A stretch of DNA of 64,000 nt from Streptomyces sindenensis. GTDB lineage: Bacteria > Actinomycetota > Actinomycetes > Streptomycetales > Streptomycetaceae. The stretch is from contig NZ_BMSG01000003.1 in assembly GCF_014649035.1 (NCBI RefSeq), forward strand, positions 62,001 through 126,000, in the 5' to 3' direction. The first letter of the stretch is position 1; each line of letters starts with the position of its first letter. A model generated the notes under the pieces. That model was not told the origin of the DNA. It was given only the letters and a program-made list of their open reading frames with translations, and did no database searches. Shown here one piece after another: positions 34,580-44,423 of this stretch. A program made the position numbers and the translations under genes.

Positions 34580-36312
34580 GCATCCTCAACGAACCTCAGG
34601 GTGCCGCTCCGGCAGACGACTCGTACGAGGACGAACTGCCCGTGCGGCGCAAGCAGCCCGGAAACGTCGTCGTCAAGTGGATGACCACCACTGACCACAA
34701 GACGATCGGCACGCTCTACCTGGTCACGTCGTTCGCCTTCTTCATCATCGGCGGACTCATGGCGCTCTTCATGCGCGCCGAGCTCGCTCGTCCCGGCACG
34801 CAGATCATGTCGAACGAGCAGTTCAACCAGGCGTTCACGATGCACGGCACGATCATGCTGCTGATGTTCGCGACGCCGCTGTTCGCCGGATTCGCGAACT
34901 GGATCATGCCGCTCCAGATCGGCGCGCCCGACGTGGCGTTCCCGCGGCTGAACATGTTCGCGTACTGGCTCTACCTCTTCGGCTCGCTCATCGCGGTGGC
35001 CGGGTTCCTCACCCCGCAGGGCGCGGCCGACTTCGGCTGGTTCGCCTACGCGCCGCTGAACGACGCGGTCCGCTCGCCGGGCATCGGCGCCGACATGTGG
35101 ATCATGGGTCTGGCCTTCTCCGGCTTCGGCACGATCCTCGGCTCGGTCAACTTCATCACCACGATCATCTGCATGCGCGCACCCGGCATGACGATGTTCC
35201 GCATGCCGATCTTCACCTGGAACGTCCTGCTGACCGGTGTTCTGGTCCTGCTGGCCTTCCCGGTTCTGGCCGCCGCGCTCTTCGCGCTGGAGGCGGACCG
35301 TAAATTCGGTGCGCATATCTTCGACTCCGCCAATGGCGGCGCACTGCTCTGGCAGCACCTCTTCTGGTTCTTCGGACACCCAGAGGTGTACATCATCGCG
35401 TTGCCGTTCTTCGGAATCATTTCCGAGGTCATCCCGGTCTTCAGCCGCAAGCCGATGTTCGGCTACATCGGTCTGATCGCCGCGACGATCGCCATCGCCG
35501 GCCTTTCCGTGACGGTGTGGGCGCACCACATGTACGTCACCGGCGGTGTGCTGTTGCCGTTCTTCTCCTTCATGACGTTCCTCATCGCCGTACCAACAGG
35601 CGTGAAGTTCTTCAACTGGATCGGCACGATGTGGAAGGGGTCGTTGTCCTTCGAGACACCGATGCTCTGGGCCGTCGGCTTCCTGATCACCTTCACCTTC
35701 GGTGGTCTGACCGGCGTCATCCTCGCCTCGCCCCCGATGGACTTCCACGTCTCCGACTCGTACTTCGTCGTCGCGCACTTCCACTACGTCATCTTCGGCA
35801 CCGTGGTCTTCGCGATGTTCTCCGGATTCCACTTCTGGTGGCCGAAGTTCACCGGCAAGATGCTGGACGAGCGGCTCGGCAAGATCACGTTCTGGACGCT
35901 GTTCGTGGGCTTCCACGGCACGTTCCTGGTGCAGCACTGGCTCGGTGCCGAGGGCATGCCGCGGCGTTACGCGGACTACCTCGACGCCGACGGCTTCACC
36001 GCGCTGAACACGATCTCGACGATCTCCTCGTTCCTGCTCGGTCTGTCGATGCTCCCGTTCTTCTACAACGTCTGGAAGACCGCGAAGTACGGCAAGAAGA
36101 TCGAGGTCGACGACCCGTGGGGTTACGGCCGTTCGCTGGAGTGGGCGACCTCCTGCCCGCCGCCGCGGCACAACTTCCTCACCCTGCCGCGGATCCGCTC
36201 CGAATCCCCGGCGTTCGACCTGCACCACCCGGAGATCACCGCGCTGGAGCAGCTCGGCCATGACTCCGAGTCGGACAAGGCCCTGGCCGGCGGCAAGGAG
36301 GCAGGCAAGTGA
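34576..36312 (+). CDS. ctaD: Cytochrome c oxidase subunit I
   Basis: 578 residues with 12 membrane helices. Haem and copper ligands are visible: [40 protein letters not shown] (CuB His and the cross-linked Tyr), [10 protein letters not shown] and [14 protein letters not shown]. The D-channel region [20 protein letters not shown] (with NWIMP) and the K-channel GGLTGVILA are intact, so proton pumping is expected. Starts at a GTG that overlaps the ctaC stop and ends overlapping the ctaF start, so the three are translationally coupled. Confidence 0.97.
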   Translation: MSILNEPQGAAPADDSYEDELPVRRKQPGNVVVKWMTTTDHKTIGTLYLVTSFAFFIIGGLMALFMRAELARPGTQIMSNEQFNQAFTMHGTIMLLMFATPLFAGFANWIMPLQIGAPDVAFPRLNMFAYWLYLFGSLIAVAGFLTPQGAADFGWFAYAPLNDAVRSPGIGADMWIMGLAFSGFGTILGSVNFITTIICMRAPGMTMFRMPIFTWNVLLTGVLVLLAFPVLAAALFALEADRKFGAHIFDSANGGALLWQHLFWFFGHPEVYIIALPFFGIISEVIPVFSRKPMFGYIGLIAATIAIAGLSVTVWAHHMYVTGGVLLPFFSFMTFLIAVPTGVKFFNWIGTMWKGSLSFETPMLWAVGFLITFTFGGLTGVILASPPMDFHVSDSYFVVAHFHYVIFGTVVFAMFSGFHFWWPKFTGKMLDERLGKITFWTLFVGFHGTFLVQHWLGAEGMPRRYADYLDADGFTALNTISTISSFLLGLSMLPFFYNVWKTAKYGKKIEVDDPWGYGRSLEWATSCPPPRHNFLTLPRIRSESPAFDLHHPEITALEQLGHDSESDKALAGGKEAGK

Positions 36313-36707
36313 AGATCCAGGGACAGATGTTCATCTGGCTGAGCGTCTTCATCCTCGGCATGGCCGTCGTGTACGGCGTGTGGTCGAAGGAGCCGGTCGG
36401 CACCACCGCCCTCTTCCTGGCCTTCGGCCTGGCCATCATGATCGGCTTCTACCTGGCCTTCACGGCCAACCGGGTCGACGCGATGGCCCAGGACAACAAG
36501 GAAGCCGATGTCGCCGACGAGGCGGGCGAGCTGGGGTTCTTCTCCCCGCACAGCTGGCAGCCGCTCTCCCTGGCGGTCGGCGGGGCCTTCGCCTTCCTGG
36601 GCGTCGTCTTCGGCTGGTGGCTGCTCTACTTCTCCGCCCCCCTGCTCCTGATCGGCCTCTTCGGCTGGGTCTTCGAGTACTACCGGGGCGAGAACCGCAC
36701 CCAGTGA
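36309..36707 (+). CDS. ctaF: Cytochrome c oxidase subunit IV (actinobacterial type)
   Basis: 132 residues, four predicted membrane helices (about 5-25, 32-50, 86-103, 106-122) and an acidic loop [20 protein letters not shown] in the middle. This is the small fourth subunit found in actinobacterial aa3 oxidases, needed for stability of the complex. It overlaps ctaD by GTGA, and a terminator follows. Confidence 0.93.
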   Translation: MKIQGQMFIWLSVFILGMAVVYGVWSKEPVGTTALFLAFGLAIMIGFYLAFTANRVDAMAQDNKEADVADEAGELGFFSPHSWQPLSLAVGGAFAFLGVVFGWWLLYFSAPLLLIGLFGWVFEYYRGENRTQ

Positions 36708-36753
36708 CACCGCACCCCGTGCCACCGCCCGGGCGGTGACACGCGCTACACCA

Positions 36754-36792
36754 CGAAAGGCCCGCGCCGCCGCAAGCGACGCGGGCCTTTCG
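36754..36792 (+). terminator. 13-bp perfect hairpin terminator after ctaCDF
   Basis: CGAAAGGCCCGCG (36754-36766) pairs with 36780-36792, loop of 13 nt, 47 bp after the ctaF stop codon. The closing CCTTTCGCCCGTTTG gives a partly T-rich tail. Confidence 0.78.
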
Positions 36793-36848
36793 CCCGTTTG
36801 CAGTCACTGAACGCGCTGGAACGGAGGAGTCTTCCTAGCGTGGAGCGC

Positions 36849-38102
36849 ATGAACCACACGCCGCGCATCCGCACCGCAGTGAGCTGCACCCTCCTGGTCG
36901 TGACCCTCGTCGCGGGTGCGACCGCCTGTGGCTCGCCCGACGACCACCCGCTCTCCACGAAGCCTTACGACGCGGGCGACCAGATCTCCTTCAACGGCCC
37001 CTCCGACAAGGAGAAGGCCGACCCCGACAAGCCCCTGGAAGTCACCGTCAAGGGTGACGACGGGCGCATCACCGACGTCAGCGCCGTGGACACCGGCGGC
37101 CGCCACCTCGCGGGCGAACTCTCCGCCGACGGCAGGCGCTGGCGCTCCACCGCCCCGCTCGCGGCAGGCACCGGATACACCGTCAGGGTCTCCACCGAGA
37201 ACGGCGACGGCGCCCCGGGCGTCCGTACGCTCTCCTTCGACACCTCCTCGCCCAAGAAGCTGCTGAAGGTCGCCTTCGGCCCGGAGGCGGGCACCTACGG
37301 CGTCGGACAGCCCATCACAGCGGAACTCAGCGCTCCGATCACCGACAAGGCGTCCCGGGCCACCGTCGAGCGCGCCCTGAAGGTCCGCTCCACCCCGGCC
37401 ACCACCGGCTCCTGGTACTGGGTCGACGACAAGAAGCTGCACTACCGTCCGAAGGAGTACTGGCCGGCGAACGCCACCATCGAGGTGCGCTCCAACCTGG
37501 CCGGCATCAAGGTGACCAACGCGCTCTACGGAGCCGAGGCCAAGCCCCTCAAGCTCACCACCGGCGACCGGATCGAGGCCATCACCGACGCCGCGAACCA
37601 CAGCCTGACGGTGTACCGCAACGGAGAAGTGATCAATACCATTCCGGTCACCACCGGCAAGCCCGGATTCTCCACCCGCAACGGGGTCAAGGTGGTGCTC
37701 GCCAAGGAGCAGTTCGTCCGCATGCGCGGCGAGTCCATCGGCATCGCCGCCGGCTCCTCGGAGTCCTACGACCTGCCGGTCTACTGGGCCACCCGGGTGA
37801 CCTGGAGCGGCGAGTACGTCCACGCCGCCCCCTGGTCCACCGGCTCCCAGGGCAACGCCAACGTCAGCCACGGCTGCACCGGCATGAGCACGAGCAACGC
37901 CGAATGGTTCTTCGACACCGTACGCGAGGGCGACATCGTCAAGGTCGTCGGCAGCCAGGGCGAGGACATGGACCCGTTCGGCAACGGGTTCGGCGACTGG
38001 AACCTCTCCTGGGAGAAGTGGCAGCAGGGCAGCGCGCTGCACGAAGGGGTGCCGGACAGCCCGCGGACGCTCCGGACCGCCCGGCTGCGGCCCCACGTAT
38101 GA
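36849..38102 (+). CDS. L,D-transpeptidase lipoprotein with Ig-like domains
   Basis: 417 residues. The lipobox is GATAC, Cys27. Two Ig-like/BID domains (about 55-135 and 140-240) precede the YkuD catalytic domain (about 245-370), whose motif SHGCTGM carries His341 and catalytic Cys343. A C-terminal segment with FGNGFGDWNLSWEKW is typical of the mycobacterial LdtMt2-like class. It forms 3-3 cross-links in peptidoglycan. Its own promoter is suggested by TAGCGT (36836-36841) seven bases before the ATG, which would give a leaderless mRNA. It sits between two parts of the cytochrome oxidase operon but has terminators on both sides. Confidence 0.94.
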   Translation: MNHTPRIRTAVSCTLLVVTLVAGATACGSPDDHPLSTKPYDAGDQISFNGPSDKEKADPDKPLEVTVKGDDGRITDVSAVDTGGRHLAGELSADGRRWRSTAPLAAGTGYTVRVSTENGDGAPGVRTLSFDTSSPKKLLKVAFGPEAGTYGVGQPITAELSAPITDKASRATVERALKVRSTPATTGSWYWVDDKKLHYRPKEYWPANATIEVRSNLAGIKVTNALYGAEAKPLKLTTGDRIEAITDAANHSLTVYRNGEVINTIPVTTGKPGFSTRNGVKVVLAKEQFVRMRGESIGIAAGSSESYDLPVYWATRVTWSGEYVHAAPWSTGSQGNANVSHGCTGMSTSNAEWFFDTVREGDIVKVVGSQGEDMDPFGNGFGDWNLSWEKWQQGSALHEGVPDSPRTLRTARLRPHV

Positions 38103-38127
38103 CCGGGCAGGGCCCGCGAAGTCGCCG

Positions 38128-38165
38128 AGAAGCCCCCACGCCCCCTGCGGGCCGTGGGGGCTTCT
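38128..38165. terminator. 13-bp perfect bidirectional hairpin
   Basis: AGAAGCCCCCACG (38128-38140) pairs with 38153-38165 across 12 nt, between the convergent transpeptidase (38102) and receiver-like gene (38184). Confidence 0.82.
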
Positions 38166-38183
38166 GTGCGCCTCAGGAGGCTC

Positions 38184-38585
38184 TCAGGCCTCCACGGCGA
38201 GCCGCTTGCGCAGCAGTGCCGCCAGGGCGTCGGCGAACTCGACCGGGTCCACCGGCAGCGTCACAGCGGCCTCCGCGCGGCTCCAGGTGGCCAGCCACGC
38301 GTCCTGCGGGCGGCCGATCAGCAGGAGGACCGGCGGGCAGCGGAAGATCTCGTCCTTGATCTGGCGGCAGACGCCCATGCCGCCGACGGGAGCCGTCTCC
38401 CCGTCCAGCACGCACACGTCGATGCCGCCGCCGTCCAGCGCCTTCAGGACGGCCGGGAGCGTCGCGCACTCCAGGAACTCCACCGGTGGGACGTCCGCGG
38501 CAGGCCTGCGACCGGCTGCCAGCCTCACCTGCTCGCGGATGTTGGCGTCGTCGCTGTAGACCAGGACCGTGGCGGTCGCCTGCAT
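38184..38585 (-). CDS. Atypical (pseudo-)receiver domain protein
   Basis: 133 residues, stand-alone, with GGAGGAA just before the ATG. The fold follows a CheY-like receiver: acidic pair in VLVYSDDANIREQVR, probable phospho-acceptor Asp in IDVCVLDGETAPVGG, then CPPVLLLIGRPQDAW. The position normally held by Ser/Thr is Ile or Gly, and the expected Lys before the final helix is replaced (AAVTLPVDPVEFADAL). Phosphorylation-driven switching is therefore doubtful, and it may act by protein binding only. There is no output domain and no adjacent kinase. It lies upstream of and divergent from ctaE. Confidence 0.82.
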   Translation of the reverse strand: MQATATVLVYSDDANIREQVRLAAGRRPAADVPPVEFLECATLPAVLKALDGGGIDVCVLDGETAPVGGMGVCRQIKDEIFRCPPVLLLIGRPQDAWLATWSRAEAAVTLPVDPVEFADALAALLRKRLAVEA

Positions 38586-38784
38586 TGTTCCTCCGTGACA
38601 TCGACGTCGTCGGGGCTCTCGGGGCATGAACCGATGCGCGGATCGTACTCCGCCCGACCGGCCGTCAGCACCGGTAATGACGACGATCCGATGGGCCGTT
38701 CGGCGCAGGGCGGGACCCCTGCCGACGGTACGGACACACCGAACGGCACCCCCCGGGGTGAGGGCGGGATAAGCGACCGACATA

Positions 38785-39405
38785 ATGTCGGTCGTGGCGA
38801 CAGCAACGACAGTAGAAACCGGGCACGCGCACCCGTCGGTCAATCGGCCGAACCTCACCAGCGTCGGAACCATCATCTGGTTGAGTTCCGAGCTGATGTT
38901 CTTCGCGGCCCTCTTCGCGATGTACTTCACCCTGCGATCGGTGATGGGACCCGATTACTGGAAGGAGATGTCCGATCATCTGAACTTCCCGTTCTCGGCG
39001 ACGAACACCACGATCCTGGTGCTCTCCTCACTCACCTGCCAGCTCGGCGTCTTCGCCGCCGAGCGGGGCGATGTGAAGAAGCTCCGCACCTGGTTCATCA
39101 TCACGTTCGTGATGGGTGCGATCTTCATCGGCGGCCAGGTCCTGGAGTACACCGAGCTGGTCAAGGACGCGGGGCTCTCCCTCTCGTCCGACCCGTACGG
39201 CTCGGTGTTCTACCTGACCACCGGCTTCCACGGTCTGCACGTGACAGGCGGTCTCATCGCCTTCCTGCTGGTCCTCGGCAGAACGTATGCGGCCAAGAGG
39301 TTCACCCACGATCAGGCCACCGCCGCCATCGTCGTGTCCTACTACTGGCACTTCGTCGATGTCGTATGGATCGGCCTGTTCGCAACGATCTACATGATCA
39401 AGTAA
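38785..39405 (+). CDS. ctaE: Cytochrome c oxidase subunit III
   Basis: 206 residues, five membrane helices, beginning [20 protein letters not shown]. Subunit III motifs are seen in [40 protein letters not shown] and [20 protein letters not shown]. The start may be the ATG 38785 or the GTG nine bases later. CATAAT directly overlaps this region and would place the transcript start near the GTG, so a leaderless GTG start is a real alternative. The bc1 genes follow after 55 bp. Confidence 0.95.
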   Translation: MSVVATATTVETGHAHPSVNRPNLTSVGTIIWLSSELMFFAALFAMYFTLRSVMGPDYWKEMSDHLNFPFSATNTTILVLSSLTCQLGVFAAERGDVKKLRTWFIITFVMGAIFIGGQVLEYTELVKDAGLSLSSDPYGSVFYLTTGFHGLHVTGGLIAFLLVLGRTYAAKRFTHDQATAAIVVSYYWHFVDVVWIGLFATIYMIK

Positions 39406-39460
39406 CCGGGCTCGCACCCGCCCACCATCGACGCAGAAGATCCTGACACCGGGGTAATCC

Positions 39461-40270
39461 GTGAAAAAGCTCTCCGCACGACGACGCCATCCGCTGGCGG
39501 CGGTCGTCGTACTACTCCTCGCGCTGGCGGCTACCGGGGGGCTGTACGCCGCGTTTGCGCCTGCGGGCAAGGCGCAGGCCGATGAAACCGCCCAGTCCCT
39601 CGCCATCGAAGAGGGCAAGAAGCTCTACGCCGTAGGCTGCGCCAGCTGCCACGGAACCGGCGGTCAGGGCACCACCGACGGGCCGTCCCTCGTGGGCGTG
39701 GGCTCCGCCGCCGTCGACTTCCAGGTCGGTACGGGCCGCATGCCCGCGCAGCAGCCGGGCGCCCAGGTACCGAAGAAGAAGGTCATCTACAGCCAGGCTG
39801 AGATCGACCAGCTCGCGGCGTACGTCGCGTCGCTCGGCGCCGGTCCGGTCACCCCGACCGACAAGCAGGTCGACCCGGCGGGCGCGGACGTCGCCAACGG
39901 CGGCGAGCTGTTCCGCACCAACTGCGCCCAGTGCCACAACTTCACCGGTAAGGGCGGAGCCCTGACGGAGGGCAAGTATGCACCGGACCTCGAAGGTGTG
40001 AGCTCGAAGCACATCTACGAGGCCATGCAGACCGGCCCGCAGAGCATGCCCTCCTTCCCCGACACGGTGATGCCGGAGCAGGAGAAGAAGGACATCATCG
40101 CGTACATCGAGTCCGTGAACGGTGACGAGACGGAGAGCCCCGGCGGTCTGGCCCTCGGCGGCCTCGGTCCGGTCAGCGAAGGTCTGTTCGCCTGGATCTT
40201 CGGGCTCGGCGCGCTCGTCGCAGTCGCCGTTTGGGTCGCGGCCCACACCGCTAAGGCCAAGAAGTCATGA
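39461..40270 (+). CDS. qcrC: Cytochrome bc1 di-haem cytochrome c subunit
   Basis: 269 residues from a GTG. An N-terminal membrane anchor (LAAVVVLLLALAATGGLYAA) and a C-terminal helix (about 240-262) flank two c-type haem domains with motifs CASCH (60-64) and CAQCH (155-159). The duplicated cytochrome domain replaces both cytochrome c1 and the soluble cytochrome c, so electrons pass directly to CtaC in the bc1-aa3 supercomplex. This is a hallmark of actinobacteria. It overlaps qcrA by ATGA. Confidence 0.96.
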   Translation: MKKLSARRRHPLAAVVVLLLALAATGGLYAAFAPAGKAQADETAQSLAIEEGKKLYAVGCASCHGTGGQGTTDGPSLVGVGSAAVDFQVGTGRMPAQQPGAQVPKKKVIYSQAEIDQLAAYVASLGAGPVTPTDKQVDPAGADVANGGELFRTNCAQCHNFTGKGGALTEGKYAPDLEGVSSKHIYEAMQTGPQSMPSFPDTVMPEQEKKDIIAYIESVNGDETESPGGLALGGLGPVSEGLFAWIFGLGALVAVAVWVAAHTAKAKKS

Positions 40271-41319
40271 GTAGCCAACAGATTCCAGAAGACAGCCTGC
40301 CCGCAGTGCAGGAGAACGCGCACGGCGCGGTCGAGGGTACGGACGACCCGTTCGCCGACCCGGGGCTGCCGGCCCACCAGCCGCGCATCCAGGACCTCGA
40401 CGAACGCGCCGCGAAACGCTCCGAGCGGGCCGTCGCGCTCATGTTCACCCTCTCGATGCTGGCGACGGTGGGCTTCATCGCCTCCTACGTCATCTTCCCG
40501 GTGGACAAGATCGTCTACATCTGGCCGTTCGGCCATGTGAGCCCGCTCAACTTCTCCCTGGGTCTCACCCTGGGCGCGGCGCTCTTCTTCATCGGCGCGG
40601 GAGCCGTCCACTGGGCGCGCACCCTGATGTCCGACGTCGAGGTCGCCGCCGAGCGTCACCCGATCGAGGCCACGCCCGAGGTCAAGGCCCAGGTCATGGC
40701 CGACTTCAAGGCCGGTGCCGAGGAGTCCGCGATCGGGCGCCGCAAGCTGATCCGCAACACCATGTTCGGTGCGCTGGCCCTGGTGCCGCTCTCCGGTGTG
40801 GTGCTGCTGCGCGACCTCGGTCCGCTGCCGGAGAAGAAGCTCCGCAAGACCCTCTGGGCGGAGGGCAAGGAGCTCATCAACATGAACACGATGAAGCCGC
40901 TGCGCCCCGAGCACATCACCGTCGGGTCGCTGGCCTTCGCCATGCCCGAGGGGCTCGACCCGGAGGCGCACGACTTCCAGACGCAGATCGGCAAGGCCGC
41001 CCTGATGATCGTCCGCATCGAGCCGGGCGACATCAAGGACAAGCGCCAGCGTGACTGGGCCCACGAGGGCATCGTCGCGTTCTCCAAGATCTGCACCCAC
41101 GTCGGCTGCCCGATCAGCCTGTACGAGCAGCAGACGCATCACGTGCTCTGCCCGTGCCACCAGTCCACCTTCGACCTCTCCGACGGCGCTCGCGTCATCT
41201 TCGGTCCGGCCGGCCACCCGCTTCCGCAGCTGCGGATCGGTGTCAACAGCGAGGGCAACCTCGAGGCGCTCGGCGACTTCGACGAGCCCGTCGGTGCTGC
41301 CTTCTGGGAGCGCGGATGA
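40267..41319 (+). CDS. qcrA: Cytochrome bc1 Rieske iron-sulfur subunit
   Basis: 350 residues, longer than mitochondrial Rieske proteins because of three N-terminal membrane helices (about 57-77, 92-117 and 163-182), as usual in actinobacteria. The [2Fe-2S] ligands are in CTHVGC (276-281) and CPCHQS (295-300). The two extra cysteines CTHVGC and CPC form the structural disulfide. It accepts electrons from menaquinol. Its start and stop overlap qcrC and qcrB by ATGA. Confidence 0.96.
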   Translation: MSSQQIPEDSLPAVQENAHGAVEGTDDPFADPGLPAHQPRIQDLDERAAKRSERAVALMFTLSMLATVGFIASYVIFPVDKIVYIWPFGHVSPLNFSLGLTLGAALFFIGAGAVHWARTLMSDVEVAAERHPIEATPEVKAQVMADFKAGAEESAIGRRKLIRNTMFGALALVPLSGVVLLRDLGPLPEKKLRKTLWAEGKELINMNTMKPLRPEHITVGSLAFAMPEGLDPEAHDFQTQIGKAALMIVRIEPGDIKDKRQRDWAHEGIVAFSKICTHVGCPISLYEQQTHHVLCPCHQSTFDLSDGARVIFGPAGHPLPQLRIGVNSEGNLEALGDFDEPVGAAFWERG

Positions 41320-42965
41320 GTACTGCGACGAAAAACCCCTCCGCCGCCGAACCGGCGAGCGGGCGCAAGGCTCCGGCCGGTGAGCGGGTTGCCGACTGGG
41401 CGGACGGCCGGCTGGGCATCTACGGCCTGGCCAAGGCCAACATGCGCAAGATCTTCCCGGACCACTGGTCCTTCATGCTCGGTGAGGTCTGCCTCTACAG
41501 CTTCATCATCATCATCCTCACGGGTGTGTATCTGACGCTGTTCTTCCAGCCGAGCATGGGCGAGATCGTCTACCACGGTCCGTACGAGCCCATGCAGGGC
41601 ATCCGGATGTCCGAGGCCTACGCCTCGACCCTGAAGATCAGCTTCGAGGTCCGCGGTGGTCTGCTCGTCCGGCAGATCCACCACTGGGCCGCGCTGATCT
41701 TCCTGGCCGGCATGTTCGTGCACATGATGCGCGTCTTCTTCACGGGCGCCTTCCGCAAGCCGCGCGAGATCAACTGGCTGTTCGGCTTCCTGCTGTTCGT
41801 GCTCGGCATGTTCACCGGGTTCACCGGCTACTCCCTCCCGGACGACCTGCTCTCCGGTACGGGTGTCCGCTTCACCCAGGGCGCGATCCTGTCCGTGCCG
41901 ATCGTCGGTACGTACATCTCGATGTTCCTGTTCGGCGGCGAGTTCCCCGGCCACGACTTCGTGGCCCGGTTCTACTCGATCCACATCCTGCTGCTGCCGG
42001 GCATCATGCTCGGCCTGCTGGTGGCCCACCTGATCCTGGTCTTCTACCACAAGCACACGCAGTTCGCGGGTCCCGGCCGGACCAACAAGAACGTCGTCGG
42101 CATGCCGCTGCTGCCCGTGTACATGGCGAAGGCCGGAGGGTTCTTCTTCCTCGTCTTCGGCGTCATCGCGATCATCTCGGCCATCGCCACGATCAACCCC
42201 ATCTGGGCGCTCGGCCCGTACCGGGTCGACCAGGTGTCCACCGGCGCCCAGCCCGACTGGTACATGGGCTTCGCAGAGGGTCTGGTGCGTGTGATGCCGG
42301 GCTGGGAGATCAACCTGTGGGGCCACACACTCGCCCTCGGGGTGTTCATCCCGCTGGTCGCCTTCGGTCTGGTGCTCGGTGTCATCGCGATGTACCCGTT
42401 CGTCGAGTCCTGGATCACCGGCGACAAGCGCGAGCACCACATCCTGGACCGCCCGCGCAACGCCCCGACCCGTACGGGCCTCGGAGTCGCCTGGATCACG
42501 GCGTACTTCGTCGGTCTCGTCGGCGGTGGAAACGACCTGTGGGCCACGCACTTCCACCTGTCGATCAACTCGATCACCTGGTTCGTCCGGATCTTCTTCT
42601 TCGTCGGACCGGTCATCGCGTTCATCGTCACCAAGCGGATCTGCCTCGGCCTCCAGCGCCGCGACAGGGAGAAGGTGCTGCACGGTCGCGAGACCGGCAT
42701 CATCAAGCGCCTGCCGCACGGTGAGTTCGTGGAGATCCACGAGCCGCTCAGCCCGGAGCAGCTGCACACGCTCACGGCGCACGAGCAGTACAAGCCGCTC
42801 GAACTCGGCCCCGCGGTCGACGAGAACGGCGTCAAGCGCAAGATCTCCCCGGTCCAGAAGCTGCGCGCCAAGCTCAGCAGGGGCTACTTCGCCGACGGGA
42901 ACCAGATCCCCAAGGCGACCGCCGAGGAGTACAAGGAGATCAGCGAGGGCCACGGCCACCACTGA
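41316..42965 (+). CDS. qcrB: Cytochrome bc1 cytochrome b subunit
   Basis: 549 residues, about 120 longer than cytochrome b of mitochondria because of a soluble C-terminal extension (DKREHHILDRPRNAPTRTG onwards). Haem b ligands are in LLVRQIHHWAALIFLAGMFVH and FYSIHILLLPGIMLGLLVAH. The quinol-site motif is present as QPDWY within STGAQPDWYMGFAEG, the equivalent of the usual PEWY loop, as in other actinobacteria. It closes the ctaE-qcrCAB operon and is followed by a terminator. Confidence 0.97.
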   Translation: MSTATKNPSAAEPASGRKAPAGERVADWADGRLGIYGLAKANMRKIFPDHWSFMLGEVCLYSFIIIILTGVYLTLFFQPSMGEIVYHGPYEPMQGIRMSEAYASTLKISFEVRGGLLVRQIHHWAALIFLAGMFVHMMRVFFTGAFRKPREINWLFGFLLFVLGMFTGFTGYSLPDDLLSGTGVRFTQGAILSVPIVGTYISMFLFGGEFPGHDFVARFYSIHILLLPGIMLGLLVAHLILVFYHKHTQFAGPGRTNKNVVGMPLLPVYMAKAGGFFFLVFGVIAIISAIATINPIWALGPYRVDQVSTGAQPDWYMGFAEGLVRVMPGWEINLWGHTLALGVFIPLVAFGLVLGVIAMYPFVESWITGDKREHHILDRPRNAPTRTGLGVAWITAYFVGLVGGGNDLWATHFHLSINSITWFVRIFFFVGPVIAFIVTKRICLGLQRRDREKVLHGRETGIIKRLPHGEFVEIHEPLSPEQLHTLTAHEQYKPLELGPAVDENGVKRKISPVQKLRAKLSRGYFADGNQIPKATAEEYKEISEGHGHH

Positions 42966-42989
42966 TCGCCTGACCTGATCGCCACCGCG

Positions 42990-43020
42990 AGAGCCCCGTC
43001 CATTCGCTGGACGGGGCTCT
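42990..43020 (+). terminator. Hairpin terminator after qcrB
   Basis: AGAGCCCCGTCC (42990-43001) pairs with 43009-43020 across 7 nt. After a one-base bulge the stem continues with CCGCG/CGCGG, giving about 17 bp. It lies 24 bp past the qcrB stop codon. Confidence 0.8.
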
Positions 43021-43089
43021 TCGCGGTCCCCGGGGCTGGATAGGGTGGAGCCCGACCCTTCTTACCGGCTGTGGACCCTGGAGCGGACC

Positions 43090-44154
43090 ATGAACGTTGT
43101 GACCCCGAACGGCGGCGACAGCGTGGCGGACCGCTCCTGGCCCGGCCTCCTGAACCCCCTGCTGCGCGGCGAGAACCTCAGTTCCCAGGAGACCGCCTGG
43201 GCCATGGACCGCATCATGAGCGGCGAGGCGACCGACGCGCAGATCGCCGGGTTCGCCGTGGCGCTGCGGGCCAAGGGCGAGACCGTCGACGAGGTCACCG
43301 GCCTGGTCCGCGCGATGTACGCCCACGCCAACACCATCGAGGTGCCCGGCCGCACCGTCGACATCGTCGGCACCGGCGGCGACCTCGCCAAGACCGTCAA
43401 CATCTCCACCATGTCCGCGATCGTCATCGCCGGTACCGGCGCCAAGGTCGTCAAGCACGGCAACCGGGCCGCGTCCTCCGCGAGCGGTTCCTCCGACGTA
43501 CTGGAGAAGCTCGGCGTCAACCTGGAGCTGACCCCGCGCCGGGTGGTCGAGGTAGCCGAGCAGGCCGGCATCACCTTCTGCTTCGCCGTGAAGTTCCACC
43601 CCGCTCTGCGGTACGCCGCCAAGGCCCGCAAGGAGCTCGGCGCGCAGACCACGTTCAACATCCTGGGCCCCCTCACCAACCCGGCCCAGGTGCGCTCCCA
43701 GGCCGTCGGGGTGGCCGACGCCCGGATGGCGCCCATCGTCGCGGGCGTGCTGGCCGAACGGGGCAACTCCGCCCTCGTCTTCCGCGGCGACGACGGGCTC
43801 GACGAGCTGACCACCACCGCCACCTCCCGGGTCTGGGTGGTGCGCGACGGCGCGGTCCGCGAGGAGGTGTTCGATCCGCGGGACGTCGGGCTGCCCATCG
43901 TCCCGGTCGAGGCGCTGCGCGGCGCCGACGCCTCGTACAACGCCGATGTGGCCCGCCGCCTGCTGGACGGTGAGACGGGCGCGGTACGGGAAGCGGTGCT
44001 GCTCAACACGGCGGCGGCGCTGGTCGCCCTGGACCCCGGCCCCGGCACGCTGACCGAGCAGCTCGCGGCGAAGATCGCGGTGGCGGCCGAGTCCATCGAC
44101 TCGGGGGCGGCCAAGAGGGCCCTGGAGCGCTGGGTGACGGCCAGCAACGCCTGA
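43090..44154 (+). CDS. trpD: Anthranilate phosphoribosyltransferase
   Basis: 354 residues from ATG 43090 with GGAG eight bases upstream; a GTG at 43045 is in frame but overlaps the TAGGGT hexamer that is probably the -10 box. Motifs are [20 protein letters not shown] (PRPP-binding), [20 protein letters not shown] and [11 protein letters not shown]. It transfers the phosphoribosyl group to anthranilate in tryptophan synthesis. The other trp genes are not in the window; a lone trpD next to the bc1 operon is normal for actinobacteria. Confidence 0.95.
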   Translation: MNVVTPNGGDSVADRSWPGLLNPLLRGENLSSQETAWAMDRIMSGEATDAQIAGFAVALRAKGETVDEVTGLVRAMYAHANTIEVPGRTVDIVGTGGDLAKTVNISTMSAIVIAGTGAKVVKHGNRAASSASGSSDVLEKLGVNLELTPRRVVEVAEQAGITFCFAVKFHPALRYAAKARKELGAQTTFNILGPLTNPAQVRSQAVGVADARMAPIVAGVLAERGNSALVFRGDDGLDELTTTATSRVWVVRDGAVREEVFDPRDVGLPIVPVEALRGADASYNADVARRLLDGETGAVREAVLLNTAAALVALDPGPGTLTEQLAAKIAVAAESIDSGAAKRALERWVTASNA

Positions 44155-44184
44155 GGGCGACCCCCGGGGCACATGGTGTGAGGC

Positions 44185-44215
44185 AGGGCGCAGTCCGGAA
44201 TCCGGACTGCGCCCT
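44185..44215 (+). terminator. Hairpin terminator after trpD
   Basis: AGGGCGCAGTCCGGA (44185-44199) is followed after one base by its complement (44201-44215). The innermost pairs open to form the loop, leaving 12 or 13 bp of stem, and TTGCG follows. Confidence 0.78.
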
Positions 44216-44250
44216 TGCGCGTGTGCCTACGTATGGCAAGATGCTGCGCA

Positions 44251-44356
44251 GGTCATGAGTGACAGCGACTACGGCCCCGGCCCGCTGTCCGGCAACCCTC
44301 CGTCCGTGGCGGGGTGCCCCGGGTGAAGACCAGGCCGCAGGCAGCGAGGTCTGCGG
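44251..44356 (+). promoter_or_regulatory. SAM-IV type S-adenosylmethionine riboswitch
   Basis: The sequence from GGTCATGAGTGACAGCG through CCGGCAACCCTCC and GGGGTGCCCCGGGTGA to GACC matches, as I recall it, the SAM-IV class described from actinobacteria. P1 pairs GGTC (44251-44254) with GACC (44328-44331). The GACAGCG...CGCTGTC arms (44261-44267, 44283-44289) form P2, and a 3' hairpin CCGCAG/CTGCGG (44335-44340, 44351-44356) follows P1, as expected for this class. It precedes a class V aminotransferase with likely sulfur function. SAM binding should lower expression of the downstream gene. Confidence 0.85.
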
Positions 44357-44401
44357 CAAGCGCGGGCCCCTCGGCATCCAGTGGATGTCAGCCCCCGGGG
44401 T

Positions 44402-44423
44402 CCTGGTCCCTAGGGAGCCTCTT
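44402..44423 (+). promoter_or_regulatory. Candidate expression platform of the SAM riboswitch
   Basis: CCTGGTC (44402-44408) can pair with GACCAGG (44328-44334), which contains the 3' strand of P1, so the two structures exclude each other. When P1 holds, GGTCCC is free to fold on GGGAGCC (palindrome TCCCTAGGGA, 44407-44416) and hide the GGGAG ribosome site at 44413-44417. Pairings are seen in the sequence; the switching model is inference. Confidence 0.5.

Noticed and set aside
43045..43089. A longer trpD starting at GTG 43045
   Set aside because: The codon is part of the TAGGGT hexamer likely to be the -10 box, and the ATG at 43090 has a better ribosome site and family-typical N-terminus.
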